From NCBI RefSeq assembly GCF_001263795.1, contig NZ_LHUR01000010.1, positions 1 to 64,000 on the forward strand: DNA of 64,000 bases, read 5' to 3'. The position numbers and the translations under genes are program-made. Of this stretch, positions 39,570-48,940 are shown piece after piece. This DNA is from Clostridium homopropionicum DSM 5847 (GTDB lineage: Bacteria > Bacillota > Clostridia > Clostridiales > Clostridiaceae). A model generated the notes under the pieces. It saw nothing but the letters and a program-made list of their open reading frames with translations. It was not told the DNA's origin and searched no databases. The stretch's first letter is position 1. Each line of letters opens with the position of its first letter.

Positions 39570-42356
39570 ATGAAAAGATTATGTTTTGGAACTTACGCCT
39601 CAGTGCTTCGTTCGTGCATTCCAAAAAAGAAAACAAAACTTGTAACACCGCAGAAAAAATTCATTGGTATTGTTTTGATGTCACTCAATAGAGCATATGA
39701 TATTACGGATAACGGATATATGACCACTCGTTTAGTTTCCTGCAATAACAGCTTGCCAGCAGATATAACGGAGAAGGCACAGGATGCTAACGTGAAGGTA
39801 GTAGCTGAATACTTCAAAAAGAAGGTAATTCCGATTTTAGACCCTAATAAAACAAAACTAGCTGTCCTCGCTATCCGCGATATAATAGCTTCCGATACCA
39901 CAATAGATGGAGACACAGTTGTTGACTTAGTTAGCGACATAACCAAAAGCACCCTGCTTACTCAAAATGAGTTTGTATTAGAGGAATTCTTAGCTGGAGT
40001 ATTCCTCTATACAGCAAGAGCTGTTGATAATACTGTAGGCAAGGATTTTGCAAAGGCTATAAACGATGGTTACGTAACAGGGTTTGATGGGGATAAGGAT
40101 AAAATCAAGTTTGTCGATCATCTTTCAGAGGATATCCACATTCCCCTAAATATGGCTATCTTTACAGATCCACAACCTGTTGTTTCATCAAATTCCCTTA
40201 ATCAACAGGTTGAAGAGTTAAATGAGATAATGCGAAACATAGCTGATGCTCTTGGCAAAAACCCTGTGAGACAAGCAACACATGAGGATTGGAATGAATT
40301 TTACTTTGCCTTAAAGGAAACTGTCCGATTGGGTAGGTCACAAAGCGAAGCCACTGGGGAATTAAAAACCTTTATAGACAACATCACGATTCTATTTAAA
40401 GATTGGGAAGAAGTAATGAGAAGGCGCAGTTTAAACATGCCTTTCAATAACACTAGCGAAGTGTTTAACAGAATAGTGAATGAAGTATACTATTATTTAA
40501 CATTTAGTGAATATGCGGTAACTTCAGCTACACAAACACCAGTGAAAAAAATGAAACCCAATTTTTCTACGTATCTTCAAAATGCAAAAAGCAAATACAG
40601 CACGATTAAAACGCTGCTTTATAATGACCATCCTAAGCCATTTTATGACTTTTACGTTTGTAACAATATTGAACGCCGCATACCTGTTCCTGGAAAGTTT
40701 GGTACATCATATAAGCTATCCACAATCCAGAACGTAACAGTAAAATCACTTTCGGAATGCTCTCGCTTTGTAATCCTTGCTGGAACAGGTGGACTTGGTA
40801 AGTCAATGATGATGCGCCATTTATTATTAAACTCGGTGGAGAATTACGAGGAAATGCTAACCATTCCTGTTTTTATACCCCTAAAGGACTTTGATGAGAC
40901 GGTTGATAGCTTGTTTGAATATGCATTTTCAAAAGTCACAAGTCTTTGCGGTGAAATCACAGAAGAGCAATTTGAAGATATTCTGAATAAAGGCAAATGT
41001 TTATTACTATTTGATGGGTTAGATGAAATCGGATCAGCTTATGCAAAGCGGTTTGAACGTGAGTTAGAAGTGTTTACAGACAAGTATCCTGAAAATTGTT
41101 TTGTTATATCTTCACGCCCCTATCAATCATTTATCTCTTATTCACGTTTTACGGTTTTGCAATTAAAGCCATTTTCAAAGATACAGGCTTTGAAGCTGAT
41201 TGATAATTTAGAATTCAGACCTGATGAGCCTATTATTAAAGATAAATTTCGCAACGAATTGAACAACAACCTATATCGTACACACAGCACCTTCATAGAA
41301 AATCCTCTGCTGTTAACCATTATGCTATTAACTTTTGAGCAATATGCAGAAGTGCCATCAAAGATGCATGTATTTTATAGGGAGGCATTTGCTGCCCTGG
41401 CTGTAAAGCACGATGCAAGCAAAGGTGCATATAAACGCACACTAAAAACCGGATTGACCGCTGATAAATTTGCCGATTATTTTGCTGAACTCTGTTCACG
41501 CTCTTATTATGATGAGAAATTTGAATTAACCGAAGATGAGTTTGCGAAGTATTACAATTCATTAAAAGAACGGGAAAAAGCTAATGATAGGATAACCACT
41601 GCAAGCGATTATCTGTATGATCTTTGCTCTAATATGTGCCTTATGTACTTTGAAAGCGGAAAGTATCACTTCACCCACCGCTCATTTCAGGAATATTTTT
41701 GTGCCTTATATTTTTCAAAGCAAAAGGACAAGAACCTCAAAAGCATTGGAGATTTTTTTGAAAATCGACACAGTCGTATGTATGGAGACAAGACTTTCAA
41801 CATGCTGTATGATATGATTCCTGATAAGGTGGAGGAGTACATCTTCATTCCATTTTTAACCAGACTTTATGAGTTATGCGATAATGAGGAGGGATACTGG
41901 ACATTCCTCGAAACGATGTATCCTAGTCTGAGTTATGAAATTGGTGAAACCAATGAATTTGTATTGAATTCCCCAAAATCATACCTTTTCGATTTTATTA
42001 AACAGCTTAATGGAATATTGTCTGTCAATTGCAATGATTTCCCACACTACGACTCGTTGGTTAGGACTGAATATGTTTATGTTTTTGACGAGGATGAGAG
42101 TCAAACATTAGTTGATGCTGATGATGTAAACTGGGAATATAAGGATGAATATGGGACACCAGATCCTGTAGGCTGGGTATATGAGTTTGATGTTGAGGCT
42201 ATACGTGAAGAACCAGAGGAATATAAAGAGTTGTTAGATTGCCTTGACAATGACGAATTCGTCTTGAAAGAGGAATATGTGAAGATAAGGCAGTACCTAG
42301 AAAAACTGCAAGCGAAGCAAAGACCTACTGGTGACAGCCTATTTGACTTGTTTTAA
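39570..42356 (+). CDS. NACHT-domain STAND NTPase (probable antiphage defence)
   Basis: A 928-residue protein. Residues 1-400 are a helical N-terminal region of unknown class (no protease, TIR or nuclease motif seen). The NACHT ATPase follows: Walker A GTGGLGKSMMMRHLLL (405-412 core), LLLFDGLDEIGSA (Walker B with acidic pair, 482-486), CFVISSRP (sensor 1), then PFSKIQALKLI and ENPLLLTIMLL. After it HYHFTHRSFQEYF-like text (KYHFTHRSFQEYFCALYFSK) gives the winged-helix arginine-finger region. The C-terminal 200 residues are acidic and without clear repeats. Bacterial NACHT proteins of this layout defend against phage. AAGGAGG stands 7 bases before the ATG. It is opposite in strand to the prophage and has its own terminator. 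Confidence 0.85.
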   Translation: MKRLCFGTYASVLRSCIPKKKTKLVTPQKKFIGIVLMSLNRAYDITDNGYMTTRLVSCNNSLPADITEKAQDANVKVVAEYFKKKVIPILDPNKTKLAVLAIRDIIASDTTIDGDTVVDLVSDITKSTLLTQNEFVLEEFLAGVFLYTARAVDNTVGKDFAKAINDGYVTGFDGDKDKIKFVDHLSEDIHIPLNMAIFTDPQPVVSSNSLNQQVEELNEIMRNIADALGKNPVRQATHEDWNEFYFALKETVRLGRSQSEATGELKTFIDNITILFKDWEEVMRRRSLNMPFNNTSEVFNRIVNEVYYYLTFSEYAVTSATQTPVKKMKPNFSTYLQNAKSKYSTIKTLLYNDHPKPFYDFYVCNNIERRIPVPGKFGTSYKLSTIQNVTVKSLSECSRFVILAGTGGLGKSMMMRHLLLNSVENYEEMLTIPVFIPLKDFDETVDSLFEYAFSKVTSLCGEITEEQFEDILNKGKCLLLFDGLDEIGSAYAKRFERELEVFTDKYPENCFVISSRPYQSFISYSRFTVLQLKPFSKIQALKLIDNLEFRPDEPIIKDKFRNELNNNLYRTHSTFIENPLLLTIMLLTFEQYAEVPSKMHVFYREAFAALAVKHDASKGAYKRTLKTGLTADKFADYFAELCSRSYYDEKFELTEDEFAKYYNSLKEREKANDRITTASDYLYDLCSNMCLMYFESGKYHFTHRSFQEYFCALYFSKQKDKNLKSIGDFFENRHSRMYGDKTFNMLYDMIPDKVEEYIFIPFLTRLYELCDNEEGYWTFLETMYPSLSYEIGETNEFVLNSPKSYLFDFIKQLNGILSVNCNDFPHYDSLVRTEYVYVFDEDESQTLVDADDVNWEYKDEYGTPDPVGWVYEFDVEAIREEPEEYKELLDCLDNDEFVLKEEYVKIRQYLEKLQAKQRPTGDSLFDLF

Positions 42357-42454
42357 CGTAAGTTCGATGAAATTTCATATGATAAACTTTGAAAAATCAA
42401 TATTTTAATAATGCAATGTGATTTCAAGGAGTTTTACATAAATATTGATTAAAC

Positions 42455-42503
42455 AAAGAAACACCTACATAGTACAATTGGCACATGTAGGTGTTTCTTT
42501 TTA
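42455..42503 (+). terminator. Terminator after the NACHT gene (perfect 16-bp stem)
   Basis: AAAGAAACACCTACAT pairs perfectly with ATGTAGGTGTTTCTTT around a 14-base loop, followed by TTTATGTTTCTT. It lies about 100 bp after the NACHT stop and before the convergent methyltransferase gene, so it can serve both strands. Confidence 0.85.
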
Positions 42504-42592
42504 TGTTTCTTAAGGCAATTCCATTTTTATGCTATTTTTGAAGTTATTAAAGGTACTGAAATTTCTACTCTTACTTTTATATATCACTTACT

Positions 42593-43888
42593 CTATTGTT
42601 CTGTGATTTGAGTAGTTGCAATTTCTTTGTTATAGTCATCATTATATTCTTGTTTTAATTTTTCCTTTTCTATTATCTCATGCAACTTTCTTGCCATATG
42701 CTCTATTAAATTTACTACTAAAGCATTACCCATGCAAAAATATCTAAATGATTCTGTCATTCCTGTATCAGTCCAATTATCTGGAAATCCATTTATTCTT
42801 TCACATTCTAATGGGGTTAATAATCTTAGCTTTCCAGTTGCAATGTCAGAAACAACATGAGTACTTCTATTTTTGCTAGCCTCACTTGTCAACATAGTAC
42901 GTGCTGGTTTATCTATAGGATCTGGAAATGCTATTCCACCCTCTCTAAACATATATTTATGACCTTCTTTAGAAGTTCTTTCAATTGCTTTTGGTCCTTT
43001 CATATAAGTCCATTTTTCTAAATCCTCATCAGATAAAATGTATTTTTCATCTACATATTTTTCCAAAACATCTTGTAATGTTATTTGATGTTCTGTTAAC
43101 AAATTTTTAGGAATAGTTTCTACCGTATATATTACTCCATTTCTGTAAATACCAGAATTTTTAAAATCAAATTTAAAGCTATCTGAAATTTTAAGTGTAT
43201 CCAATTTATATTTTTCTTCTATATCTATACTATTGATAAATTCTTGTGGAAAATTTTCTACATTAAATATAGAACTAAAAAATCCTGAATGTTGAAGTTC
43301 TTCATATACATCTTGCTTTCCTAATTCTTTATAATAATTAGTTGAATTATGCACTGCAAAAATGAATGTGCGTCTCCTTCTTTGCTGAAATCCATATTCA
43401 GCAGCATTTATGACTCTCCACTCAACAGAGTATCCTAATTTTCCAAGACAGTTTATTATAATTCCGAAATCACGCCCTCGCTGCGTTGCAGGTGATTTTA
43501 GTAATCTATCAACATTTTCTAAAAGCACAAATGGTGGTCTCTTAGCTTCTAAAATTCTTTCAATCTCCCACCAAAGCACCCCTTTTTTACCTTGTATCCC
43601 TTTGGCACCAGTACTAGCTACTGAATAATCCTGACATGGGAACCCTCCCACTAATACTGTGTGATTGGGAATATGATTTGCTGGAACTTGAGCAATATCT
43701 ATATTACTAAATTCATCTATTCCACCAGAGGCTTGAAAATGGTGCTTATAACATTCAAATGCATATTGAACTTTTTTACTAGGTTCCCATTGGTTTGCCC
43801 AAACTGTTTTCCAATCTAAAGAACTCTTTTCAAATCCAACTCTAAACCCACCAACCCCAGCAAATAATTCACAAATCGTATATTCCAT
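42593..43888 (-). CDS. DNA (cytosine-5-)-methyltransferase of a Sau3AI-like system
   Basis: A complete 431-residue C5 methyltransferase: motif I ELFAGVGGFRVGFE, catalytic GGFPCQDYSVAS (Cys85), motif VI ENVDRLL, motif VIII QQRRRRTFIFA, motif IX LTPLECERINGFPDNW and motif X CMGNALVVNLIEHMARKL. It is followed, in upstream position on the same strand, by a Sau3AI/MutH-type restriction gene; in known systems such a pair acts on GATC, methylating the cytosine. The GATC target here is inferred from the partner. It has its own promoter with an inverted repeat over the -10 region. Confidence 0.88.
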   Translation of the reverse strand: MEYTICELFAGVGGFRVGFEKSSLDWKTVWANQWEPSKKVQYAFECYKHHFQASGGIDEFSNIDIAQVPANHIPNHTVLVGGFPCQDYSVASTGAKGIQGKKGVLWWEIERILEAKRPPFVLLENVDRLLKSPATQRGRDFGIIINCLGKLGYSVEWRVINAAEYGFQQRRRRTFIFAVHNSTNYYKELGKQDVYEELQHSGFFSSIFNVENFPQEFINSIDIEEKYKLDTLKISDSFKFDFKNSGIYRNGVIYTVETIPKNLLTEHQITLQDVLEKYVDEKYILSDEDLEKWTYMKGPKAIERTSKEGHKYMFREGGIAFPDPIDKPARTMLTSEASKNRSTHVVSDIATGKLRLLTPLECERINGFPDNWTDTGMTESFRYFCMGNALVVNLIEHMARKLHEIIEKEKLKQEYNDDYNKEIATTQITEQ

Positions 43889-43908
43889 TAAATCTTACCT
43901 CCTCATAT

Positions 43909-43936
43909 ATAACGTATAGATTATACTATATGTTAT
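43909..43936 (-). promoter_or_regulatory. Inverted repeat over the methyltransferase -10 box
   Basis: ATAACGTATAG and CTATATGTTAT form an 11-bp inverted repeat (one mismatch) whose six-base centre lies in AGTATAATC on the minus strand, a consensus -10. GGAGG of the methyltransferase lies about 12 bp further. A repressor here would control methyltransferase expression independently of the restriction gene. Confidence 0.5.
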
Positions 43937-44026
43937 CAAAAAAAGAAAGATCGATCTGAAAAAAAATATTAAATTTCCCAAAGAATTTTTATTTTTAAGC
44001 CCAACTATTGTATTATAAAAAATAGA

Positions 44027-45448
44027 CTAAATTCCTTTTTCAATTTGCTCTTTTACATACTTAGCATTTAGCCAAAAACATTTTTTTCTTTCCATAGTAC
44101 CTTGTGGTGTAGGTGCTAAATCATTTACATCTTGTCCCTTAGGTCTTATGTGTGCAATTTCTCCATCACTAATTTTTATAAAGTTATTATAATCACCATT
44201 TTTAATTTTATTTGTAGTGTCAACCCATACCTTGTACATACTATTATTTAAATCTAATATAGGCATGTTCCAAAACATCACTTTACAAAGTACCATATCA
44301 TCTAAATTCAACTCTGATTGCTTTTCAAAATTAATTTTACTCTTAAATATTATCCATAAATGTTTCTTATTTTCAAACTTATCTTTTATAGTTGATGTTT
44401 CCCAGTCTTCATTTACTATTTCACAATAATTTATTTGCTCAAAAGACATAGATTCTTTTGGCATACCATTAGGTTTTAATAAAATAGTTTTAATTTCAAT
44501 GTTGGCTTTTTTAAATTCATCAAAGTTATCAAGCTTATCTCCAAAAACTGCTTTACAAACATCATCTATTACAAGCCTTATAAAATTCTTAGCTTTTCTC
44601 TCTCTTTTAATTGAATACATATTTATAATTTCCTCAAGGTTTTTATTTAAAATTCCGTTAAAAACATTATAAATTTTTTCATCAAAAAGCATATCTTTAT
44701 TACTTAAAACCTTAGCTGGCTTAAATTGTCTATACAGTTCTTTTCTCAGTAATTCTTCTATTATATAATCTACATATGACCTCTTATATGAAAATGCTCT
44801 CTGTTGTGCTAAAAGATTTGAATTAGGTTGATTTCTCATACTTTTTTCTGCAGTACTACCTTTAGTACATGCACCCAAATACATTGTGTCTCCTTCAGAA
44901 ATCTCATGTGCTTTACCATTCTTAACTTTTGTAGCTATTGTATTCCAATCATTTTTAATAATATTCAAATCTTGTTCTGATGGAGTCCATAAACTAATAA
45001 TCCTAAATATTAAATCTTCTTTAGCAACATCTTTTTCATACATATAAAACATCAAAAGAAGTTCTTTACATTTCTTCATTAATGAATTATTATCCCAGGT
45101 TTCATCATTTAATTTAAAATAGTCTATAATACTAAGTACTATTCTTTCCTTTGCTGAATATCCCATTTTTTCTCTTAAACTATCGGAAGTAGGCTTGGGT
45201 TTTATAGTCCTAAGAGGACATACTTTTAACTCTACTCCTACTTCATCAAAGTCAGCTTCTTGTCTACTATTAACTTTATATCCGAAGTACTCCTCTTCTA
45301 TAGTTTGTCCTAATTTTCCTTTAGATTTTTCATTGTTGAACCTTGCATTTTCCGTATCAAAATGTAAATTATTTAAACTTTTATTAAGTAATCTTCGTGC
45401 ATATTCTTCTATTGATTCTTTATTTTTTTTATCATATTTATAATGCAT
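44027..45448 (-). CDS. Type II restriction endonuclease, Sau3AI/MutH family
   Basis: About 473 residues. The N-terminal domain shows KSKGKLGQTIEEEYFGYKVN then SRQEADFDEVGVELKVCPLR: the Glu near 51, Asp (66-68) and Glu73-x-Lys75 catalytic set of MutH/Sau3AI. The C-terminal half repeats the fold without the catalytic set, as in Sau3AI, which binds DNA with both halves. Members cut GATC. I start at MHYKYDKK, 9 bases after a G-rich ribosome site; the ATG seven codons earlier has none. Strongly AT-rich compared with the prophage, a sign of separate origin. Confidence 0.82.
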   Translation of the reverse strand: MHYKYDKKNKESIEEYARRLLNKSLNNLHFDTENARFNNEKSKGKLGQTIEEEYFGYKVNSRQEADFDEVGVELKVCPLRTIKPKPTSDSLREKMGYSAKERIVLSIIDYFKLNDETWDNNSLMKKCKELLLMFYMYEKDVAKEDLIFRIISLWTPSEQDLNIIKNDWNTIATKVKNGKAHEISEGDTMYLGACTKGSTAEKSMRNQPNSNLLAQQRAFSYKRSYVDYIIEELLRKELYRQFKPAKVLSNKDMLFDEKIYNVFNGILNKNLEEIINMYSIKRERKAKNFIRLVIDDVCKAVFGDKLDNFDEFKKANIEIKTILLKPNGMPKESMSFEQINYCEIVNEDWETSTIKDKFENKKHLWIIFKSKINFEKQSELNLDDMVLCKVMFWNMPILDLNNSMYKVWVDTTNKIKNGDYNNFIKISDGEIAHIRPKGQDVNDLAPTPQGTMERKKCFWLNAKYVKEQIEKGI

Positions 45449-46456
45449 CTTATTTTCCCCCACCCCCATCTTCTATATTTTAGCTCCCGTGTAACCTCTT
45501 GTACTATAAGAATACACATCACTTGTATAATCAGGTTACATGATTCACCAATGTTTCACTCTTTTTAAAATTATCATAAAATCCCTTAACTCTATAAGTT
45601 TTATTAACGGTTAATTTCCTTACTATATTTTCTTCAAGAATGTATATTCAGCTATCATTCTATATAAAATATAAGGGTATTTACCTCCCACTTTCCAACC
45701 ACACGTAAAATTTTAATCTTGAAGTAAACAACAATTCAAAACCTCTTTTTAATTTTAATAAAACGCTATATGCCAACTTAACTTTTAGCCATTTACTTAA
45801 AATAAAGATTAATATCTCTATAAATATCAAATCTCAGTAACCTAATAATCTTTCGTATTTATAAATATTCTACATTTAGTCTGACGATAAAAATGGAAAT
45901 ACACATCAATTTTTATTGAATATATTTCTTCTATTAATAGCTTAATTATAACATTTTAATTATTTTCTTACTATGTATTTTGTTGATATACAAAATTTTC
46001 CACTGAAAATTCTTGATTTATTATTGCTCAAACACCACTTAGCTCTTCGTAATTGTTATCCTAAAGTAACATTCCCTCAAACTTTTTTAATCTGAGAAAA
46101 CATAAGACATACTCCAATATTAACTTCAAAGCCTTTAATATCATCTTATTTATGTACTGTCTTCACAACTGCCTCCACGTATATTATGGCCTTTTTAATA
46201 TTACTAACATTTAAAGTCCCTATTCTACCCCCCATTCAACTCACCCACTCACCTTCTTTAACATCTATCCCATCTACTCAACCTCCCCAACATCTAACTT
46301 ACCTACTCAACTATAAAAATACACTCCCCACCGATATTTTCCCTATAAATATAAAAATAAGGATTTCTAAATCAGAAGCACACCATCACAAAACTGATAG
46401 TTTTGCTCCCAATCTCAGAAACCCTTTATTTATCAGTGCTTTACACACTTTTATAT
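45449..46456. other. Gene-free, AT-rich 1-kb region
   Basis: No supported gene. Contents noted: a spaced inverted repeat GTAACCT/AGGTTAC at about 45,492-45,541; many short A/T runs; a pyrimidine-rich plus strand from about 46,220 to 46,340 (CCCATTCAACTCACCCACTC and similar). An open frame at 46,186-46,524 lacks a ribosome site and has odd composition, so it is not called. This could contain a decayed gene or the prophage/island attachment site; neither could be shown. Confidence 0.6.
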
Positions 46457-47812
46457 TTATTTTTTTGTTATCAATGCTACCGTCTCAACGTGCCCAGTAT
46501 GCGGGAACATATCCATTACCTTAACCTTCTCCACCTTATACCCTTCACTTATTAACACCTTTAAATCCTCAACTAAGCTCTTTGGATTGCAGGATACATA
46601 CACAATATCCTTAGGATCAAATTTTGCAACGTACTTTAAGGCATCTGGATGTACACCTGGTCTTGGTGGATCTAGAATTATTATATCTGGTTTTTCTGTT
46701 ACGTCCTTTATAACCTTTGCCACATCTCCTGCTATAAATTCGCAGTTTTCTATTCCATTTAGCTCTGCATTTTCTCTTGCAGCTATAACTGCTTCTTCTA
46801 TAAGTTCTATTCCTATAACCTTCTTTGCATTATGAGCAGCTATTTGCCCTATGGTTCCTGTACCACAGTAAAGGTCAAAAACTGTCTTTGACTTAGCGTC
46901 TCCCATAAAATCTCTAACAATGCTGTAGAGCTTTTCTGCTCCTTTAGAGTTGGTTTGAAAGAAGGAAAAAGGTGATATTTTAAACTTTAAACCTAGTATC
47001 TCTTCAAAAATATAATCTCTTCCAAATAATATTTCGGTACTGTCTGCTTGAACTACATCGGATAGAGAATCATTTATTGTATGAATTATTCCTTTAAGAT
47101 CTCCCATGTACTTTAGCGAAGTAAGCATTTCAGTGATTTCATCAAGGTTGAAGTTTATTTGAGAGGTAGTTACTATATTAATTAATATTTCTCCAGTATT
47201 TTTTCCTTTTCTCACAACTAGGTTTCTTAGATATCCTTCATGGCTCATTATTCTGTAATGAGGCAGGGCTTTCTCTCTAAAATAGTTTAAGACTTTATCT
47301 AGAATAATTCTAAAGTCTTCATCTACTATATGGCAAATGTTTGAAGTAACTATTCCAAAGCTTTTGCCTTTGGCGTGCATACCTAAGGTTAACTCTCCGC
47401 CCTTTTCAATATCTCCAAAGGTAAACTCCATTTTATTTCTATACTCAAAAACCTCAGGACTTCCTTCGATACCTAAGAATTCAAAGCCTTCTATATTTGC
47501 TTCTTTAAATAACTTTAATACTTGCTTCTCCTTATGCTCCAGCTGCATTTCATAGGGAATATATTGGTGACTGCAGCCACCGCAGAAATTAAAAATAGAA
47601 CATTTCGGTTCTATTTTATAATCCACATCTTCTATGATTTTACTTAACCTTGCTTTAGCATATTCTGAAGTCTTTTTGTTTACAAAGGCTTCAACCTTTT
47701 GTCCTGGAAGAGCGTTTTTTATTAGCACCTTAGTGCCTTCATGATAGGCTACTCCAAAGCCAGGAAATTCTGTATCTTCTATATTAAACTCATAAAACTT
47801 TCTTTTTTTCAT
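46457..47812 (-). CDS. rlmD: 23S rRNA (uracil-C5)-methyltransferase, RlmD/RumA type
   Basis: A 451-residue RNA methyltransferase. N-terminal TRAM domain ([20 protein letters not shown]); iron-sulfur cysteines [10 protein letters not shown] (71, 77, 80) with a fourth in NICHIV; Rossmann motif [14 protein letters not shown]; catalytic region [16 protein letters not shown] and [14 protein letters not shown] with the nucleophilic Cys. It methylates a uracil in 23S rRNA with AdoMet; clostridia have several paralogues, so the exact position is uncertain. First clear host gene right of the island. Confidence 0.88.
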   Translation of the reverse strand: MKKRKFYEFNIEDTEFPGFGVAYHEGTKVLIKNALPGQKVEAFVNKKTSEYAKARLSKIIEDVDYKIEPKCSIFNFCGGCSHQYIPYEMQLEHKEKQVLKLFKEANIEGFEFLGIEGSPEVFEYRNKMEFTFGDIEKGGELTLGMHAKGKSFGIVTSNICHIVDEDFRIILDKVLNYFREKALPHYRIMSHEGYLRNLVVRKGKNTGEILINIVTTSQINFNLDEITEMLTSLKYMGDLKGIIHTINDSLSDVVQADSTEILFGRDYIFEEILGLKFKISPFSFFQTNSKGAEKLYSIVRDFMGDAKSKTVFDLYCGTGTIGQIAAHNAKKVIGIELIEEAVIAARENAELNGIENCEFIAGDVAKVIKDVTEKPDIIILDPPRPGVHPDALKYVAKFDPKDIVYVSCNPKSLVEDLKVLISEGYKVEKVKVMDMFPHTGHVETVALITKK

Positions 47813-47830
47813 ATGTAGTCTCCTAAATTA

Positions 47831-48259
47831 TTATGCTCTAGTTACCTTTAATTTTAATAATCTTTTACCAATAGTCTCTCCTTTAGAGCTTTCCATAATA
47901 CTTGTATATAATAATGAAACTATAACAAAAATAATTACTGAAAATGATACTTTTTCCTTTATATAATATCCAGCTGTAACTCTAAGTATAGCATCAATTA
48001 AAAACAGTCCAACCACAGTAGCTGCTGCTGTAACTGCTAAGTCAACTATTGATGAAGTAAAAGTATCCTTTAAGTTTATTTTAGTGCTATCCTTTTCTAC
48101 AGCTTCTATTTCTTCATTATTTTCTACTTCAGCATTTACAGCTGTATCTTCTTCTACTTTTTCAATTTCAGTGACATTTTCATTTTCTACTTCAATATTT
48201 TCTTCTTTAATTTCAACATCCTTATCTACTTTTTCTTGTTCATTATTTGTCTCTAACAT
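47831..48259 (-). CDS. RDD-like membrane protein with acidic N-terminus
   Basis: A 142-residue protein. Residues 1-60 are strongly acidic and low-complexity (repeats of EIEKVEEDTAVNAEVEN type). Two membrane segments follow (VDLAVTAAATVVGLFLIDAIL and VSFSVIIFVIVSLLYTSIM), then SKGETIGKRLLKLKV, the C-terminal signature of RDD proteins. The RDD N-terminal Arg-Asp-Asp itself is not seen, so this is a reduced or divergent member. Function unknown. Confidence 0.7.
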   Translation of the reverse strand: MLETNNEQEKVDKDVEIKEENIEVENENVTEIEKVEEDTAVNAEVENNEEIEAVEKDSTKINLKDTFTSSIVDLAVTAAATVVGLFLIDAILRVTAGYYIKEKVSFSVIIFVIVSLLYTSIMESSKGETIGKRLLKLKVTRA

Positions 48260-48357
48260 TTTTTTCCCTCCACTATTTTATTATCGCTAAAAACTATTAT
48301 GCACTAGTATTTTACATCTGTAAAGTATTTCAAGATATATTAACAAAACATTTAAAA

Positions 48358-48391
48358 TAGAAAAACCTCTGAATTGTATTCAGAGGTTTAT
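48358..48391 (-). terminator. Intrinsic terminator after ATP-cone gene
   Basis: On the minus strand AAACCTCTGAAT pairs with ATTCAGAGGTTT over three bases, followed by TTCTATTTT. It begins at the stop codon of the ATP-cone gene. Confidence 0.82.
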
Positions 48392-48651
48392 TTTGCACCT
48401 TCTTCATAGGATTTTGCTACATTACTAAAACCACAACTTGTTAATGCTCCAACAACTATGGTACGTATTTCTGACCATTTTATCTTTTCTTCATAATTTT
48501 TCATAATTTCATTATTAATTTTTTCAGCTAAAATGTGAGTATCAGCTTCATTAAGTGGTTGATTTATATCATCGGATGCTCTCATTATGGATGTCTTTAT
48601 CTTTTCTAATTGAAAATCTTGAAGATTGCCACTTTTTTTAATAACTAACAT
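48388..48651 (-). CDS. Stand-alone ATP-cone domain protein
   Basis: An 87-residue protein consisting of one ATP-cone: VIKKSGNLQDFQLEKIKTSI, MRASDDINQPL, then helices up to EIRTIVVGALTSCGFSNVAKSYEEG. ATP-cones sense (d)ATP in ribonucleotide reductases and NrdR. Here there is no reductase or NrdR zinc ribbon, so it may act as a nucleotide-sensing partner; the partner is unknown. It is monocistronic with its own terminator. Confidence 0.8.
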   Translation of the reverse strand: MLVIKKSGNLQDFQLEKIKTSIMRASDDINQPLNEADTHILAEKINNEIMKNYEEKIKWSEIRTIVVGALTSCGFSNVAKSYEEGAK

Positions 48652-48694
48652 ATATACAGCCCCCCTAATGTATCATTTTAACCAAAAGCAGGTC

Positions 48695-48830
48695 AATTGC
48701 CTTTAGGTCAACTGCCTGCTACTCCTCACGAACTTACAAATGTCAATTGCTTTTTAAGTCAACTGCCATTATAAGTGTAAATATTAAAGTGTAATGAATG
48801 TAAATATTTACACTGTTATAATACAACTTT
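48695..48830. promoter_or_regulatory. Repeats and palindrome between divergent genes
   Basis: GGTCAATTGCCTTTAGGTCAACTGCC at about 48,690 and TGTCAATTGCTTTTTAAGTCAACTGCC at about 48,738 are imperfect direct repeats, each itself a doublet of GTCAAYTGC. Downstream, AGTGTAAATATT and AATATTTACACT form a 12-bp inverted repeat with the palindrome TGTAAATATTTACA. They lie between the divergent ATP-cone and MBL-fold genes and may be operators. Confidence 0.45.
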
Positions 48831-48940
48831 TATTATCATATGTCAATAAAAAAAATCAATTTGTTTACCATTGTCATATATGATATATTTTTATGTGATA
48901 TATTTTTTATCTAAAACTTACAATAAAGGATGTGTAATCA

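Noticed and set aside
1-45500. Exact attachment sites of the prophage
   Set aside because: The left junction is outside the window and large serine recombinases leave only a very short common core, so no convincing pair could be identified.
46186-46524. 112-codon open frame in the gap right of the restriction gene
   Set aside because: No ribosome site, proline/threonine-rich odd composition from a pyrimidine-rich stretch, and its end overlaps rlmD on the other strand.
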